From positions 50,453 through 114,452 of the forward strand of contig NZ_BMMS01000017.1 of assembly GCF_014646055.1 (NCBI RefSeq): DNA of 64,000 nt. Direction: 5' to 3'. How positions within the stretch are numbered: the first letter of the stretch is position 1; each line of letters opens with the position of its first letter. Below the pieces are notes generated by a model that did no database searches, was not told the origin of the DNA, and was given only the letters and a program-made list of their open reading frames with translations. Positions 10,137 to 18,013 of the stretch are shown here, piece by piece. The DNA is from Wenjunlia tyrosinilytica. Lineage in GTDB: Bacteria; Actinomycetota; Actinomycetes; Streptomycetales; Streptomycetaceae. Position numbers and translations under genes: made by a program.

Positions 10137-13100
10137 TCACTCCACGAGATCGTTCTGGGCGGTGCAGGCGCGGGCTGCCTCGCAGATCCTCCTCAGAGTG
10201 GGACGGCCGATGAGATCGCGATGCTTGGACTCGAACGCTGCCTTGCCGTGCTCGCCCACGAGGTCGCGCGCGACCTGGTGGAGCATCGTCAGCAGTTCCA
10301 GGGAGTCACCGCCGAGGTGACTGAAGTTCGAGTCGGGGTGGATGGTCTGCGGGTCGGCCTCCAGGATCCTGGCCCAGATCTGTGCCACGTCCTTCTCGAG
10401 TGGATCCCGTCGGCTCTGGTCGTCCGTACGGGGGGCCTGCGTGGTTTGCGCGGTGCTGAAGGCGGCGGGCAGCGCGGCGGTGTCGATCTTCCCGTTCGTG
10501 GTGAGCGGAAAGGTCTCGAGGACGCACACGGCGGCTGGGACGAGGTAGGAGGGCAGGAGCCGCGCGACGTGCTCGCGGAGGCCGTCCGGTGTGGCCGTCC
10601 CGGTGATGTAGGCGCACAGGACCGGTTCCGCGCCCGGGCGTGGGGGGCGGGCGACGGCCACGGCCCGGGTGACGTCCGGGTGGGTCTCCAGCGCCGCATC
10701 GACCTCACCGGGTTCGATGCGGTGCCCTCGTATGGAGACCTGGTCGTCGGTGCGGCCGAGGAACTCCAGTACGCCGTCGGGGGTGAGCCGGGCCCGGTCC
10801 CCGGTGCGGTAGACGCGGGTGCCGTCGGCGAGGTTGCGGAACCGTTCACGGGTCAGATCGGGACGCCCGAGGTAGCCGCGTGCCAGTTGGGTGCCGGCGA
10901 GGTGTATCTCGCCCGTCTCCCCGGGCGGAACCGGAATGCCGCTGGGGCCCAGGAGGTGGACGGCGGTGTTGTCGGTGGGCAGGCCGATGGGGACGGCGTT
11001 CCGGTCGGCGTCGCGCCGCGGGTCGAAGGTGTGGACGATGCAGCCGATGGTGGCCTCGGTGGGGCCGTACTCGTTGATGATTCGGCAGTCCGGGCCGAAC
11101 ATCTCCTGAGCACGGGCGGCCGTGGCGCCGCGCAGTTGCTCGCCCCCGACGACCAGGAGGCGGAAGCCTTTGGGGCGGATGCCGAGAGCGGCGATGAGTT
11201 CGAGGTGGGCGGGGGTGAGTTTGAGGGCGTTCGCGCCGGAGGTGGTGAGCAGCCTTGTCAGAGTGGCGTGGTCGGGCTCTTCGGGGACGAGTGCGACACT
11301 GCCGCCGGACAGCAGCGGTAGCAGGTGCGCGGTGCCGGTCAGGTCGAAGGCGAGCGAGGTGAACATCCCGAACCGGCTGTCCTCGTCGATGCGGTAGCGC
11401 CGGATCGCCCAGCACGCGTAGTCCGCCAGCGCCCCGTGCTCGACCATGACGCCCTTGGGCCTGCCCGTCGACCCGGAGGTGTAGATGACGTACGCCAGGT
11501 CCTGCGGTGTGGGGGCGCCCGGGCCGGGCATCGCCCCGCTGGCCGGCGCGTCCTCGGACAGGAAGGCCACCATGAGGTCATCCAGAACGGGGGCACGGCA
11601 GTGCGGGCCGATCCGGTCCTGCTGCTCGCGGCCGACGAGGCAGAGGCCTGCGCCCGAGTCCGCCAGGATCGAGGCGATGCGGGTGCGGGGATGTCTGGGG
11701 TCCAGCGGCAGATACGCGGCGCCGGCCTTGAGGATCCCCCACAGTCCGGTGATGGCGGCGGCCGTGCGGCCGCCGAGCAGTCCGACGACGGAGCCGCGCC
11801 CTGCGCCGTGCCGCCGCAGTTCCGCGGCGACGGCGTCGGAGCGGCGGTCGAGCTCCGCGTAGCTCAGCGTTCCCTCGGGCCCGGTGAGGGCGACCGCTTC
11901 GGGAGTGCGCTCCACCTGGCGGTGCAGCATCCGGGTGAGTGTCGCCGACGGACCGTGAAGGCGGGGGCCCTTGACCGCCGGGCCGCGGTCGGCCTTGGGT
12001 ACGAGCTTCTCGGCGACGGCGTCGAGAAGCCCCTGTGCCCGCTGGGTGTCCCGAACGGTGCCGGGATCGGGCATGGTGAGCCGGGTGACGCCGCGGAACT
12101 CCGCCGCGACCAGGGCCAGAGGGACGAAGGGGACCTGCTGCGGCAGGGAGTACACCTCGGTGGCCTCGAACCCGGGTGCCTGAAGCTCCTTTTCCTCGAT
12201 GCGGCCCAGATGGGTGATCAGGGCAGTGCACGGGTACCGGCCCAGAGCACGGGTCGCGACCTGCGCCAGACCCAGCGCGGTACTCAAGGGACCGAGCGGG
12301 AGGCGAAGGGCGGCGCGTTCCTCGCCCAGGGCGAGTTCGCAGTGGTTCTCCAGGGCATGCAGGAGGCGCCGGTGCCATTCCTCCCAGGGGTCGCCGGGCC
12401 GGCCGTCGAGGAGGACCGGAAGGCTGAGGTTGGCGGTGGAGCGCAGGCCGCGGCGGTGCCGGCGCAGGTCCACGGGCACCATGACGCGGGCGCGGTCCCC
12501 GGTGGCGTCCGTGAGTGCGGCAGCGGCCTTGGCGATCACCGCCGAGTGCGAGCCGTCGACCATCCGCTCCAGCCATCCGCCACCGCGGACACTGCCCGTT
12601 CCGGTGAACGGGGAACGGAATCGAGGCGTCAGCCGAGAGCGCCGAGCCGGTCTGCCCGTTCCGGCCAGTTCCTGAAGGAGCGCCAGGTCGTACAGCGGCG
12701 AGGGCGCGCCCAGGGGCTCCTCCCCGCGCAGGGCCCGGAACGTGTCCAAAACCCAGTCGAGGACGCCGCGGCCGTCCATCACCGCGTGGTGGGCGCGAAA
12801 GAGCAGCGCGGGCCGTTCCCCCTTGCGCAGCACCACCTCACAGCTCGGTCCACCGCGCGTGTCGAGGACCTGGGAAGACTGCGTGGCGAACGAACGTACG
12901 GTGCGGACGGCGGGCGCCCGTCCGCTGTCCATCCACATCCTGCCGAGTCGTACCAGCCGTGCCCCGGGACAGGCGGCCGCGGACCGGTCGACGGCCTTGC
13001 GCAACTCCTCGGTGGGGATCGTGCCGGTCCCCTCGATCGCGATCTGGATGGCGAACGGCGGAATCAACCGTTCACCGGCAAGGTAGATCCACTCGTTGGG

Positions 13101-13172
13101 GGAGATCGGACGCCGGAAGGGAAGCGGTCGCAGCGACTCGTCCGTGGGGGGACTGTGCCGGTATGTCGTCAT
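10137..13172 (-). CDS. C-A-T nonribosomal peptide synthetase, predicted Asn-specific (LstE-like)
   Basis: The 1011-residue enzyme has a condensation domain (about 20-400, HHAVMDG at 128-134), an adenylation domain (about 420-880, YTSGSTGRPKG core, ending in the NGK motif), and a carrier domain with GGDSLELL (Ser957). Reading the A-domain pocket against GrsA gives DLTKVGEIGK, close to the classical Asn code DLTKLGEVGK and differing from Asp codes by Glu rather than His at position 322. In the lipstatin pathway LstE loads Leu for esterification onto the beta-lactone lipid hydroxyl; here Asn is expected. There is no thioesterase, so the C domain would release the product by ester formation. Confidence 0.88.
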   Translation of the reverse strand: MTTYRHSPPTDESLRPLPFRRPISPNEWIYLAGERLIPPFAIQIAIEGTGTIPTEELRKAVDRSAAACPGARLVRLGRMWMDSGRAPAVRTVRSFATQSSQVLDTRGGPSCEVVLRKGERPALLFRAHHAVMDGRGVLDWVLDTFRALRGEEPLGAPSPLYDLALLQELAGTGRPARRSRLTPRFRSPFTGTGSVRGGGWLERMVDGSHSAVIAKAAAALTDATGDRARVMVPVDLRRHRRGLRSTANLSLPVLLDGRPGDPWEEWHRRLLHALENHCELALGEERAALRLPLGPLSTALGLAQVATRALGRYPCTALITHLGRIEEKELQAPGFEATEVYSLPQQVPFVPLALVAAEFRGVTRLTMPDPGTVRDTQRAQGLLDAVAEKLVPKADRGPAVKGPRLHGPSATLTRMLHRQVERTPEAVALTGPEGTLSYAELDRRSDAVAAELRRHGAGRGSVVGLLGGRTAAAITGLWGILKAGAAYLPLDPRHPRTRIASILADSGAGLCLVGREQQDRIGPHCRAPVLDDLMVAFLSEDAPASGAMPGPGAPTPQDLAYVIYTSGSTGRPKGVMVEHGALADYACWAIRRYRIDEDSRFGMFTSLAFDLTGTAHLLPLLSGGSVALVPEEPDHATLTRLLTTSGANALKLTPAHLELIAALGIRPKGFRLLVVGGEQLRGATAARAQEMFGPDCRIINEYGPTEATIGCIVHTFDPRRDADRNAVPIGLPTDNTAVHLLGPSGIPVPPGETGEIHLAGTQLARGYLGRPDLTRERFRNLADGTRVYRTGDRARLTPDGVLEFLGRTDDQVSIRGHRIEPGEVDAALETHPDVTRAVAVARPPRPGAEPVLCAYITGTATPDGLREHVARLLPSYLVPAAVCVLETFPLTTNGKIDTAALPAAFSTAQTTQAPRTDDQSRRDPLEKDVAQIWARILEADPQTIHPDSNFSHLGGDSLELLTMLHQVARDLVGEHGKAAFESKHRDLIGRPTLRRICEAARACTAQNDLVE

Positions 13173-13246
13173 GCCGTGAATATCCTTGTCATGTGGGTTG
13201 CGTCATCCGAAAGGGCGATCCGAAGTGGCGCTCGACGCGGGCGGCG

Positions 13247-13771
13247 TCAGACGCGCGTTTCCAGGACCCTGCACGGCCACGGCTCCCCCCGCCCGGGAAC
13301 GTGCACGTCAATCGACCGCACCGGACGGAATCCCAGCTTGCGGTAGTGCTCGACCAGGGCACCGTCACCGTCGTAGCAGTCTGTTCGCAGCAGGCTGATC
13401 CCGCGCCGGACGGCCTCGGCACGGGCATCGTCGACGAGGGTCGCGCCGATGCCCCGGCCGGTCGACGACCGGGCCGTCACCAGCAGCATGATGTACAGCT
13501 CCCGTTCGTCGGCAGGCGTCACGTAAGGCTGAGGCGTTTCCGACAGAACGCACACGCCGACGACGGCGCCCTCCAGTTCGGCCACCCTCACTGTCAGGTC
13601 GGTGGTGTACCGCCTGATGCGCCGTACCGAGGCCGGCTGCGAGGACCACGGTGCCGATCCCCATTGCCCTGTCCTGCCCTGATCCACCAGCCATGCCACG
13701 GCGGTGTCCAGCAGGTCTGTCGTGGCGGCGGCGTCGTCCGGTCCACCTGCTCTGATGCGTACGCTGTCCAA
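13247..13771 (-). CDS. GNAT N-acetyltransferase, likely beta-lactone tailoring
   Basis: The 174-residue GNAT has the acetyl-CoA loop motif ARSSTGRGIGATLVDDA and a C-terminal EHYRKLGFRPV block. The TTG at 13771 is favoured because AAGGAG lies 7 nt upstream; a GTG six nt before it sits too close to that site. It lies between the LstD-like and LstE-like genes, 75 nt upstream of the NRPS. In lipstatin biosynthesis a formyltransferase (LstF) caps the amino acid; this enzyme is the obvious candidate to N-acetylate the asparagine instead. An unrelated housekeeping acetyltransferase cannot be excluded. Confidence 0.78.
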   Translation of the reverse strand: MDSVRIRAGGPDDAAATTDLLDTAVAWLVDQGRTGQWGSAPWSSQPASVRRIRRYTTDLTVRVAELEGAVVGVCVLSETPQPYVTPADERELYIMLLVTARSSTGRGIGATLVDDARAEAVRRGISLLRTDCYDGDGALVEHYRKLGFRPVRSIDVHVPGRGEPWPCRVLETRV

Positions 13772-13832
13772 ATTCACACTCCTTCGAGGAAGCACTGGAT
13801 CGGTAATTCGGGTCCGGTGGAAGCCGGCCCGG

Positions 13833-13880
13833 CACCAGGCCCCGACGAAGTGGGCGTGACCGCGGTGTCGGGGCCTGGTG
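13833..13880. terminator. Strong hairpin between LstD-like and GNAT genes
   Basis: Arms CACCAGGCCCCGAC (13833-13846) and its exact complement (13867-13880) form a 14-bp stem with a 20-nt loop. No U-tract follows. It could terminate or attenuate the lactone-forming genes, leaving GNAT-NRPS with separate or reduced expression. Confidence 0.55.
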
Positions 13881-14019
13881 GATCGGCGGGCATGCTCCGC
13901 GCATGCCGGGTCGCTTCCGGGACCGTGGGCACAAGTCGCTCCTGCAACGCGCGGCCGCAAAGGGGCCGCGACCACGTGCTGGTGCCCCTCGATGGGTCAA
14001 CGGTGCCGAGCGGTTCCCC

Positions 14020-15060
14020 TCATGGCTGCCTCACCTTCCGGACGAACTCGTCGACGCCGCCGACGGCGTCGATCCATGCCGTCAGCTGCTCCATGCCGGT
14101 CTCGTGGTCCACCACCGGTGCGGTGAGATCACGCCGCGCCGCCGAGGTGTCGTACGTCGCCGAGCGGGTCAGCAGGGCCAGCGAGTAGCGGGAGAGGGGC
14201 GGCGAGGTCCGTTCGGCCAGCGGCGGCAGCTTCCAGACCATGTCGGCCGTGAAGGCGACGGCCCGCAGCAGCCCGAGTGGTACCCGCTTGGTGGGCGGTG
14301 TGCCGCCGAAGCGCGCGGCCAGGTCGGCCAGTGTGCTCCACACCTCCACCGGCTCGGGGTCCGCGACGAAGTACGCCCTGCCGCCGACACCGCCGGCCCG
14401 GGCCGCACGGACACTGGCCGCGGCAGCGTTGTCGCAGTGGCAGAGCGAGGCGTACACCGGCCTGCCCCCGGACAGGTCCGGCAGGCTGCCGGTCATCATT
14501 TTCGCGAGCAGCCGCGGCAGGAAGCCCGAGTGGTCGCGCGGGCCCCACACGGCCCGCGGACGCAGCGCGACCGTCGTGAAGTCCGGGCGGTCGGCGGCCA
14601 GCACCAGCCGCTCCGCGGCGGCCTTCGTCTCCGAGTAGAGGTTGAGGAAGCGCCGCGGATAGGGTTCGCTCTCGTCGATGTCGAGCCGGTCGCCGTCGCG
14701 GATTCCCATCAGAGCGCTGGGACTGCTGATGAAGACGAACCGGCGTGCCCCGCCCTGCCGAGCCGCGGTCATCAGGCGCCGGGTGCCTTCGACGTTCTCC
14801 TCCCGGAACTGGGCGCGGGTACCCCGGTCCGTGACCCGGGCCGCGCTGTGGTGCACCACGTCGACGCCGAGCGCCGCGGCGCGCAGTGACGCGGTGTCCC
14901 GCAGGTCCCCGTACGCGAACTCGATGCCCGGCACCGTGCGCAGGTGGCCGAGGTCGCTCTCCTTTCGTACCAGCACACGCACCTCGTCACCGGCCCGTAC
15001 ACAGGCGTCGACGATGTGGCTGCCCAGGAAGCCGGACGCGCCCGTCACCAGAACCCTCAT
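14020..15060 (-). CDS. NAD(P)-dependent 2-alkyl-3-ketoacid reductase (OleD/LstD-like)
   Basis: This extended SDR (346 residues) has the Rossmann motif TGASGFLGSH at the N-terminus and the catalytic YSETK (Tyr-x3-Lys) with an upstream Ser-rich FISSPSA strand. It resembles 3-beta-hydroxysteroid dehydrogenase/OleD proteins, which reduce the 2-alkyl-3-keto acid from the head-to-head Claisen step to a beta-hydroxy acid before lactonisation. The ATG at 15060 overlaps the upstream stop by 4 nt (ATGA), so it is coupled to the lactone synthetase gene. The longer frame to 15102 overlaps the neighbour and is unlikely. Confidence 0.85.
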   Translation of the reverse strand: MRVLVTGASGFLGSHIVDACVRAGDEVRVLVRKESDLGHLRTVPGIEFAYGDLRDTASLRAAALGVDVVHHSAARVTDRGTRAQFREENVEGTRRLMTAARQGGARRFVFISSPSALMGIRDGDRLDIDESEPYPRRFLNLYSETKAAAERLVLAADRPDFTTVALRPRAVWGPRDHSGFLPRLLAKMMTGSLPDLSGGRPVYASLCHCDNAAAASVRAARAGGVGGRAYFVADPEPVEVWSTLADLAARFGGTPPTKRVPLGLLRAVAFTADMVWKLPPLAERTSPPLSRYSLALLTRSATYDTSAARRDLTAPVVDHETGMEQLTAWIDAVGGVDEFVRKVRQP

Positions 15061-17027
15061 GCCGAAGCGGCCTTCCTCCCGCGCCGGGCCGTCCGCCACC
15101 ACGTCGCACCGAAGAGCATGGTGAGAGCGGCGGTGGCCCGTGGTGCGCGTCCGGTGGCCAACTCATGCTCCGCGCGCAGGGCGGCCGGTATCTGCGCCGC
15201 ATGGACGACGATGCTCAACAAGGCGTCGATCCACCACAGCGCGGTGAGCGCCGGATGGTCCCAGGGCAGCAGCGGCCACGCCGCCAGGTATGCCCAGCCG
15301 GCCAGCGGGACGGTGCGCAGCGCCAGGTCCGCCGCGGTCGGGCGGCGGCTTCCCGTGAGCCGGTCCTCGGCCCAGCCCGTCAGCAACTCCCTGCGGATCT
15401 TGGCATTGTGACGGATGTCCACCGGGAACGCCGGGTGCGGCAGGAAGTCCGCGATCGACGCGGTCATGGAGTTGGCCGCGCCCAGGTCGCGCAACTCGCC
15501 CTCGATCCGGGGCCACTGGCGGGTGTCGGTGCCCGGCACGAGTTCCACGCAGATCACCGGTCGCTGCCGGCCGTGCGGCCCGACGCCCACCAGGGCGGTG
15601 CGCCGCACCTGCGGATGGGCGTTGAAGACGTTCTCGCATCGCACCGTGTGCAGATCGCCGTCGGCCGTGCGGACCCGGTGGCTCTTGCGCCCGCAGAACC
15701 AGACGCGTCCCTCCTCGTCGATCCAACCGACATCGCCGGTGCGGTGCCAGCGGCCGTCACCGTCCTGGATCTTGTGCTCGGCGTCGGCCCGCGGGCTGCG
15801 GAAGTACCGGGGGCTGACCGCCGGGCCGCGTACGGCTATCTCGCCCAGTTCCCCCGGCTCGACCGCCAGTGCGGGCGTCCAGTGGGCCACGGGTGCGTCG
15901 CCGATCACGATGGTGCGGATGGTGACGCCGGGCGCGGCGCGGCCCAGGCAGACGCCGAGACCGGCGGCCGGCCCATTGGCAGGCCCGCCCCATGCCTCCC
16001 GGCTCTCCAGAAGCGCGATCGGCAGGGCCTCCGTCGCGCCGTAGGTGCTGTACACCCGTGCCTCGTCCGGCAGTACGGCGCGCACCTGCCCCATCAGTGC
16101 GGGGCTGACCGGGGCGCCACCGGAGATGACCAGGCGCAGCGAGGGCAGCGGCGTCCCGGTGGCGGCCAGATGGGCCGCGAGCGGGGCAAGGAGCGCCGGG
16201 GAGGCGAACATCGCGTTCACCGAGAAGCGGCAGATGGCGTCGGTGAGCGCTGCCGGGTCGGCGGCGCCGACCCTGGCCATGTTCATCCTCGGCACCACCA
16301 CGGTGCGCCCGGCCATCAGATCGAGCAGTCCCATCAGCGGCATGGTGACCAAGGTGGTGTCCATGTCGTCCGTGAAGTGGGCCTGCTCGACGCTGTCCGC
16401 CATCCCGCGCAGCATGCCGACGGTGAGCTCGACGGGCTTGGCCGGTCCGGTGCTGCCGGTGGTGTAGCCGATCATGGCGAGGTCGTCCGGTCCGCTCTGC
16501 ACGGCGGGCAGATGCTCCCTGCCGGCGCCGAGGGCGATCAGCTCCCGCAGTCCGCTGCCGTCTCTGCGGCCCACCGTGACCGGGCTGCGCACCCCGGCGA
16601 ACGCGCGCGGGCGAAGTCGGCGCAGCACATGCGCCGACGGTACGCCGATGAAGGCCTCCACACCCACCCGGCGGATGCAGTCGAGCATGCGGTTCAATCC
16701 CATCCCGGGATCGACCACCACCGGTACGGCGCCTGTGTGCATCATCGCGAAGACCAGCGTCAGCAGGTCGCCGCCGGGCGGCACCAGCACGGCGGTGCGG
16801 GTGCCGCGGCGGATGCCGCGCGCCTCGAGGCCGGCGGCGCAGGCCGCGACGCGGGAGGCGAGTTCCCCGTAGGAGACCGTGACGTAGGCCGATCGGTCTC
16901 CCGGTTCGCCGCGGTGCCGGTCGGGGTGGACGACGGCCGGCCTGTCGGGGGCAAGGGTTGCGTGCCGGGCGAGGAGCCCGGCCGGCGGGGAGTCCCGCCG
17001 GCCGGAGCGTGAGATTGCGGCGGGCAT
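15057..17027 (-). CDS. Beta-lactone synthetase, OleC/LstC-type AMP-ligase with membrane tail
   Basis: This adenylating enzyme (656 residues) activates a 2-alkyl-3-hydroxy acid with ATP and closes the beta-lactone ring. The P-loop is YTTGSTGPAKPVE (188-200); the acyl-AMP STYGATEALP motif and the HRTGDVGWID hinge region are present, and a Lys lies in HNAKIRRE (Lys543). OleC proteins are usually about 550 residues. The extra ~100-residue C-terminus holds several hydrophobic segments (AGWAYLAAWPLLPW, LWWIDALLSIVVHAAQI, ATAALTMLFGATWW) and probably anchors the enzyme at the membrane. The start overlaps the upstream KAS-III stop (TGATG). Confidence 0.87.
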   Translation of the reverse strand: MPAAISRSGRRDSPPAGLLARHATLAPDRPAVVHPDRHRGEPGDRSAYVTVSYGELASRVAACAAGLEARGIRRGTRTAVLVPPGGDLLTLVFAMMHTGAVPVVVDPGMGLNRMLDCIRRVGVEAFIGVPSAHVLRRLRPRAFAGVRSPVTVGRRDGSGLRELIALGAGREHLPAVQSGPDDLAMIGYTTGSTGPAKPVELTVGMLRGMADSVEQAHFTDDMDTTLVTMPLMGLLDLMAGRTVVVPRMNMARVGAADPAALTDAICRFSVNAMFASPALLAPLAAHLAATGTPLPSLRLVISGGAPVSPALMGQVRAVLPDEARVYSTYGATEALPIALLESREAWGGPANGPAAGLGVCLGRAAPGVTIRTIVIGDAPVAHWTPALAVEPGELGEIAVRGPAVSPRYFRSPRADAEHKIQDGDGRWHRTGDVGWIDEEGRVWFCGRKSHRVRTADGDLHTVRCENVFNAHPQVRRTALVGVGPHGRQRPVICVELVPGTDTRQWPRIEGELRDLGAANSMTASIADFLPHPAFPVDIRHNAKIRRELLTGWAEDRLTGSRRPTAADLALRTVPLAGWAYLAAWPLLPWDHPALTALWWIDALLSIVVHAAQIPAALRAEHELATGRAPRATAALTMLFGATWWRTARRGRKAASA

Positions 17028-18010
17028 CAGCGGCGGGTCCCGTCGTCCGCGAGCCGGTAGAAGGCGGCGGCCGAGGTCAGCCCCGCGCCGACGGCCACGA
17101 ACAGGACCCGGTCGTGGCCCGTGAGCTGATCGGTCTCCTGTGCCTGCTTGTAGCCGTGGACGAGCGCCGAGGTGTGCGGATCGCCGTGGACGCCGTCGAC
17201 GGTGACGGCGCCGTCGGCCGGCAGGCCCAGGCGCTTGGCGAGCTGTGCGGCGAACCCGGGTGCCAGGCCCAGGCGCTTGGCGAGCTCTGCGGCGAACCCG
17301 GGCGAGGGCTGCGAGGTGATCAGCAGGGTGCGGTCGAGGGCGACCGGCCCCGTGTCGTCGGTCCCGGAGTTCTGCGCCGCCAGCGTCGCAAGGACCGCGT
17401 CGACGGCGAGATCGAGCATGCGGTCGAGTACGTCGTCGTCGCGGTCGATCACGATGGTGTTTCGCCCCGTGGGGCCGGCCTCGCGCAGTGGGAGATAGCC
17501 GTTGACTCCGTGCCTGCCCGGCAGGGACCGGTGGTGCACACGGCCGAAGCCGCGATCGTCGTCGGTGTGCTCGAGGAGCAAGGCGGCTCCGGTGCTCGCG
17601 TACGGGAACTCGTCCGTGCCGGCGCGGGACCGGTCCATCGACGGGTGGGTGTCCGCGGAGACCACCATCACCCGGCGGGCGCTGCCGGTGGAGAGCAGGG
17701 CATCCGCTGCCTGCACGGCGTTGAGCATGCCGCAGGCCCCGTTCATCAGGTCGAACGAGAAGCCCGCTCGCTGGTCGGGCCAGTGGAGGTAATCGAGGTT
17801 GATGCCGATGCGCTTCGAGATCAGCGCGGCGATGGACGGCTCGACGATGTTGAGGTCGCGGTAGACGCCGACGTTGATGAGGACATCGACGTCCGCGGCG
17901 TCGATCCCGGCCCGTCCCAGGCACACGAGGCCTGCGGCGGCCGCCTGGCCGATCGAGCTGCCGGAGACGTCGGCCGGGCTGAGTGCGGCCGAGGTGATGA
18001 CGGTGGCCAT
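17027..18010 (-). CDS. KAS-III-like protein, LstB-type partner subunit
   Basis: This 327-residue thiolase-fold protein is the probable second subunit of a heterodimeric acyl-CoA condensing enzyme. Cys93 sits in MNGACGML, the nucleophile position. The usual HQ..R block is replaced by TSQPSPGF, and the NT.AS block by GDPHTSAL, so the canonical His and Asn are missing. Residues 237-264 contain a 14-residue tandem duplication (PGFAAELAKRLGLA then PGFAAQLAKRLGLP). In lipstatin, LstA and LstB form a heterodimer joining C8 and C14 acyl chains. It starts 3 nt after the partner's stop. Confidence 0.85.
   Translation of the reverse strand: MATVITSAALSPADVSGSSIGQAAAAGLVCLGRAGIDAADVDVLINVGVYRDLNIVEPSIAALISKRIGINLDYLHWPDQRAGFSFDLMNGACGMLNAVQAADALLSTGSARRVMVVSADTHPSMDRSRAGTDEFPYASTGAALLLEHTDDDRGFGRVHHRSLPGRHGVNGYLPLREAGPTGRNTIVIDRDDDVLDRMLDLAVDAVLATLAAQNSGTDDTGPVALDRTLLITSQPSPGFAAELAKRLGLAPGFAAQLAKRLGLPADGAVTVDGVHGDPHTSALVHGYKQAQETDQLTGHDRVLFVAVGAGLTSAAAFYRLADDGTRR
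17222..17300. repeat. 42-bp in-frame tandem duplication in the LstB-like gene
   Basis: Two near-identical copies of a 42-bp unit begin at 17222 and 17264 and differ at only a few bases. Each encodes 14 residues, so the reading frame is kept. The low divergence suggests a recent slippage or unequal-exchange event. Confidence 0.85.
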
Positions 18011-18013
18011 GGG

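Noticed and set aside
10900..11900. Aspartate specificity of the NRPS
   Set aside because: The pocket resembles the Asp code DLTKVGHIGK in most positions, but residue 322 is Glu as in Asn codes, not His.
10095..13346. Long plus-strand open frames (408 and 673 codons) opposite the NRPS gene
   Set aside because: They are Gly/Arg/Val-rich antisense shadows of a high-GC gene. The minus strand carries clear C, A and carrier-domain motifs.
14886..17012. A 708-codon plus-strand frame opposite the lactone synthetase
   Set aside because: It has no family motifs and amino-acid bias typical of a shadow. The opposite strand shows adenylating-enzyme motifs and coupled starts.
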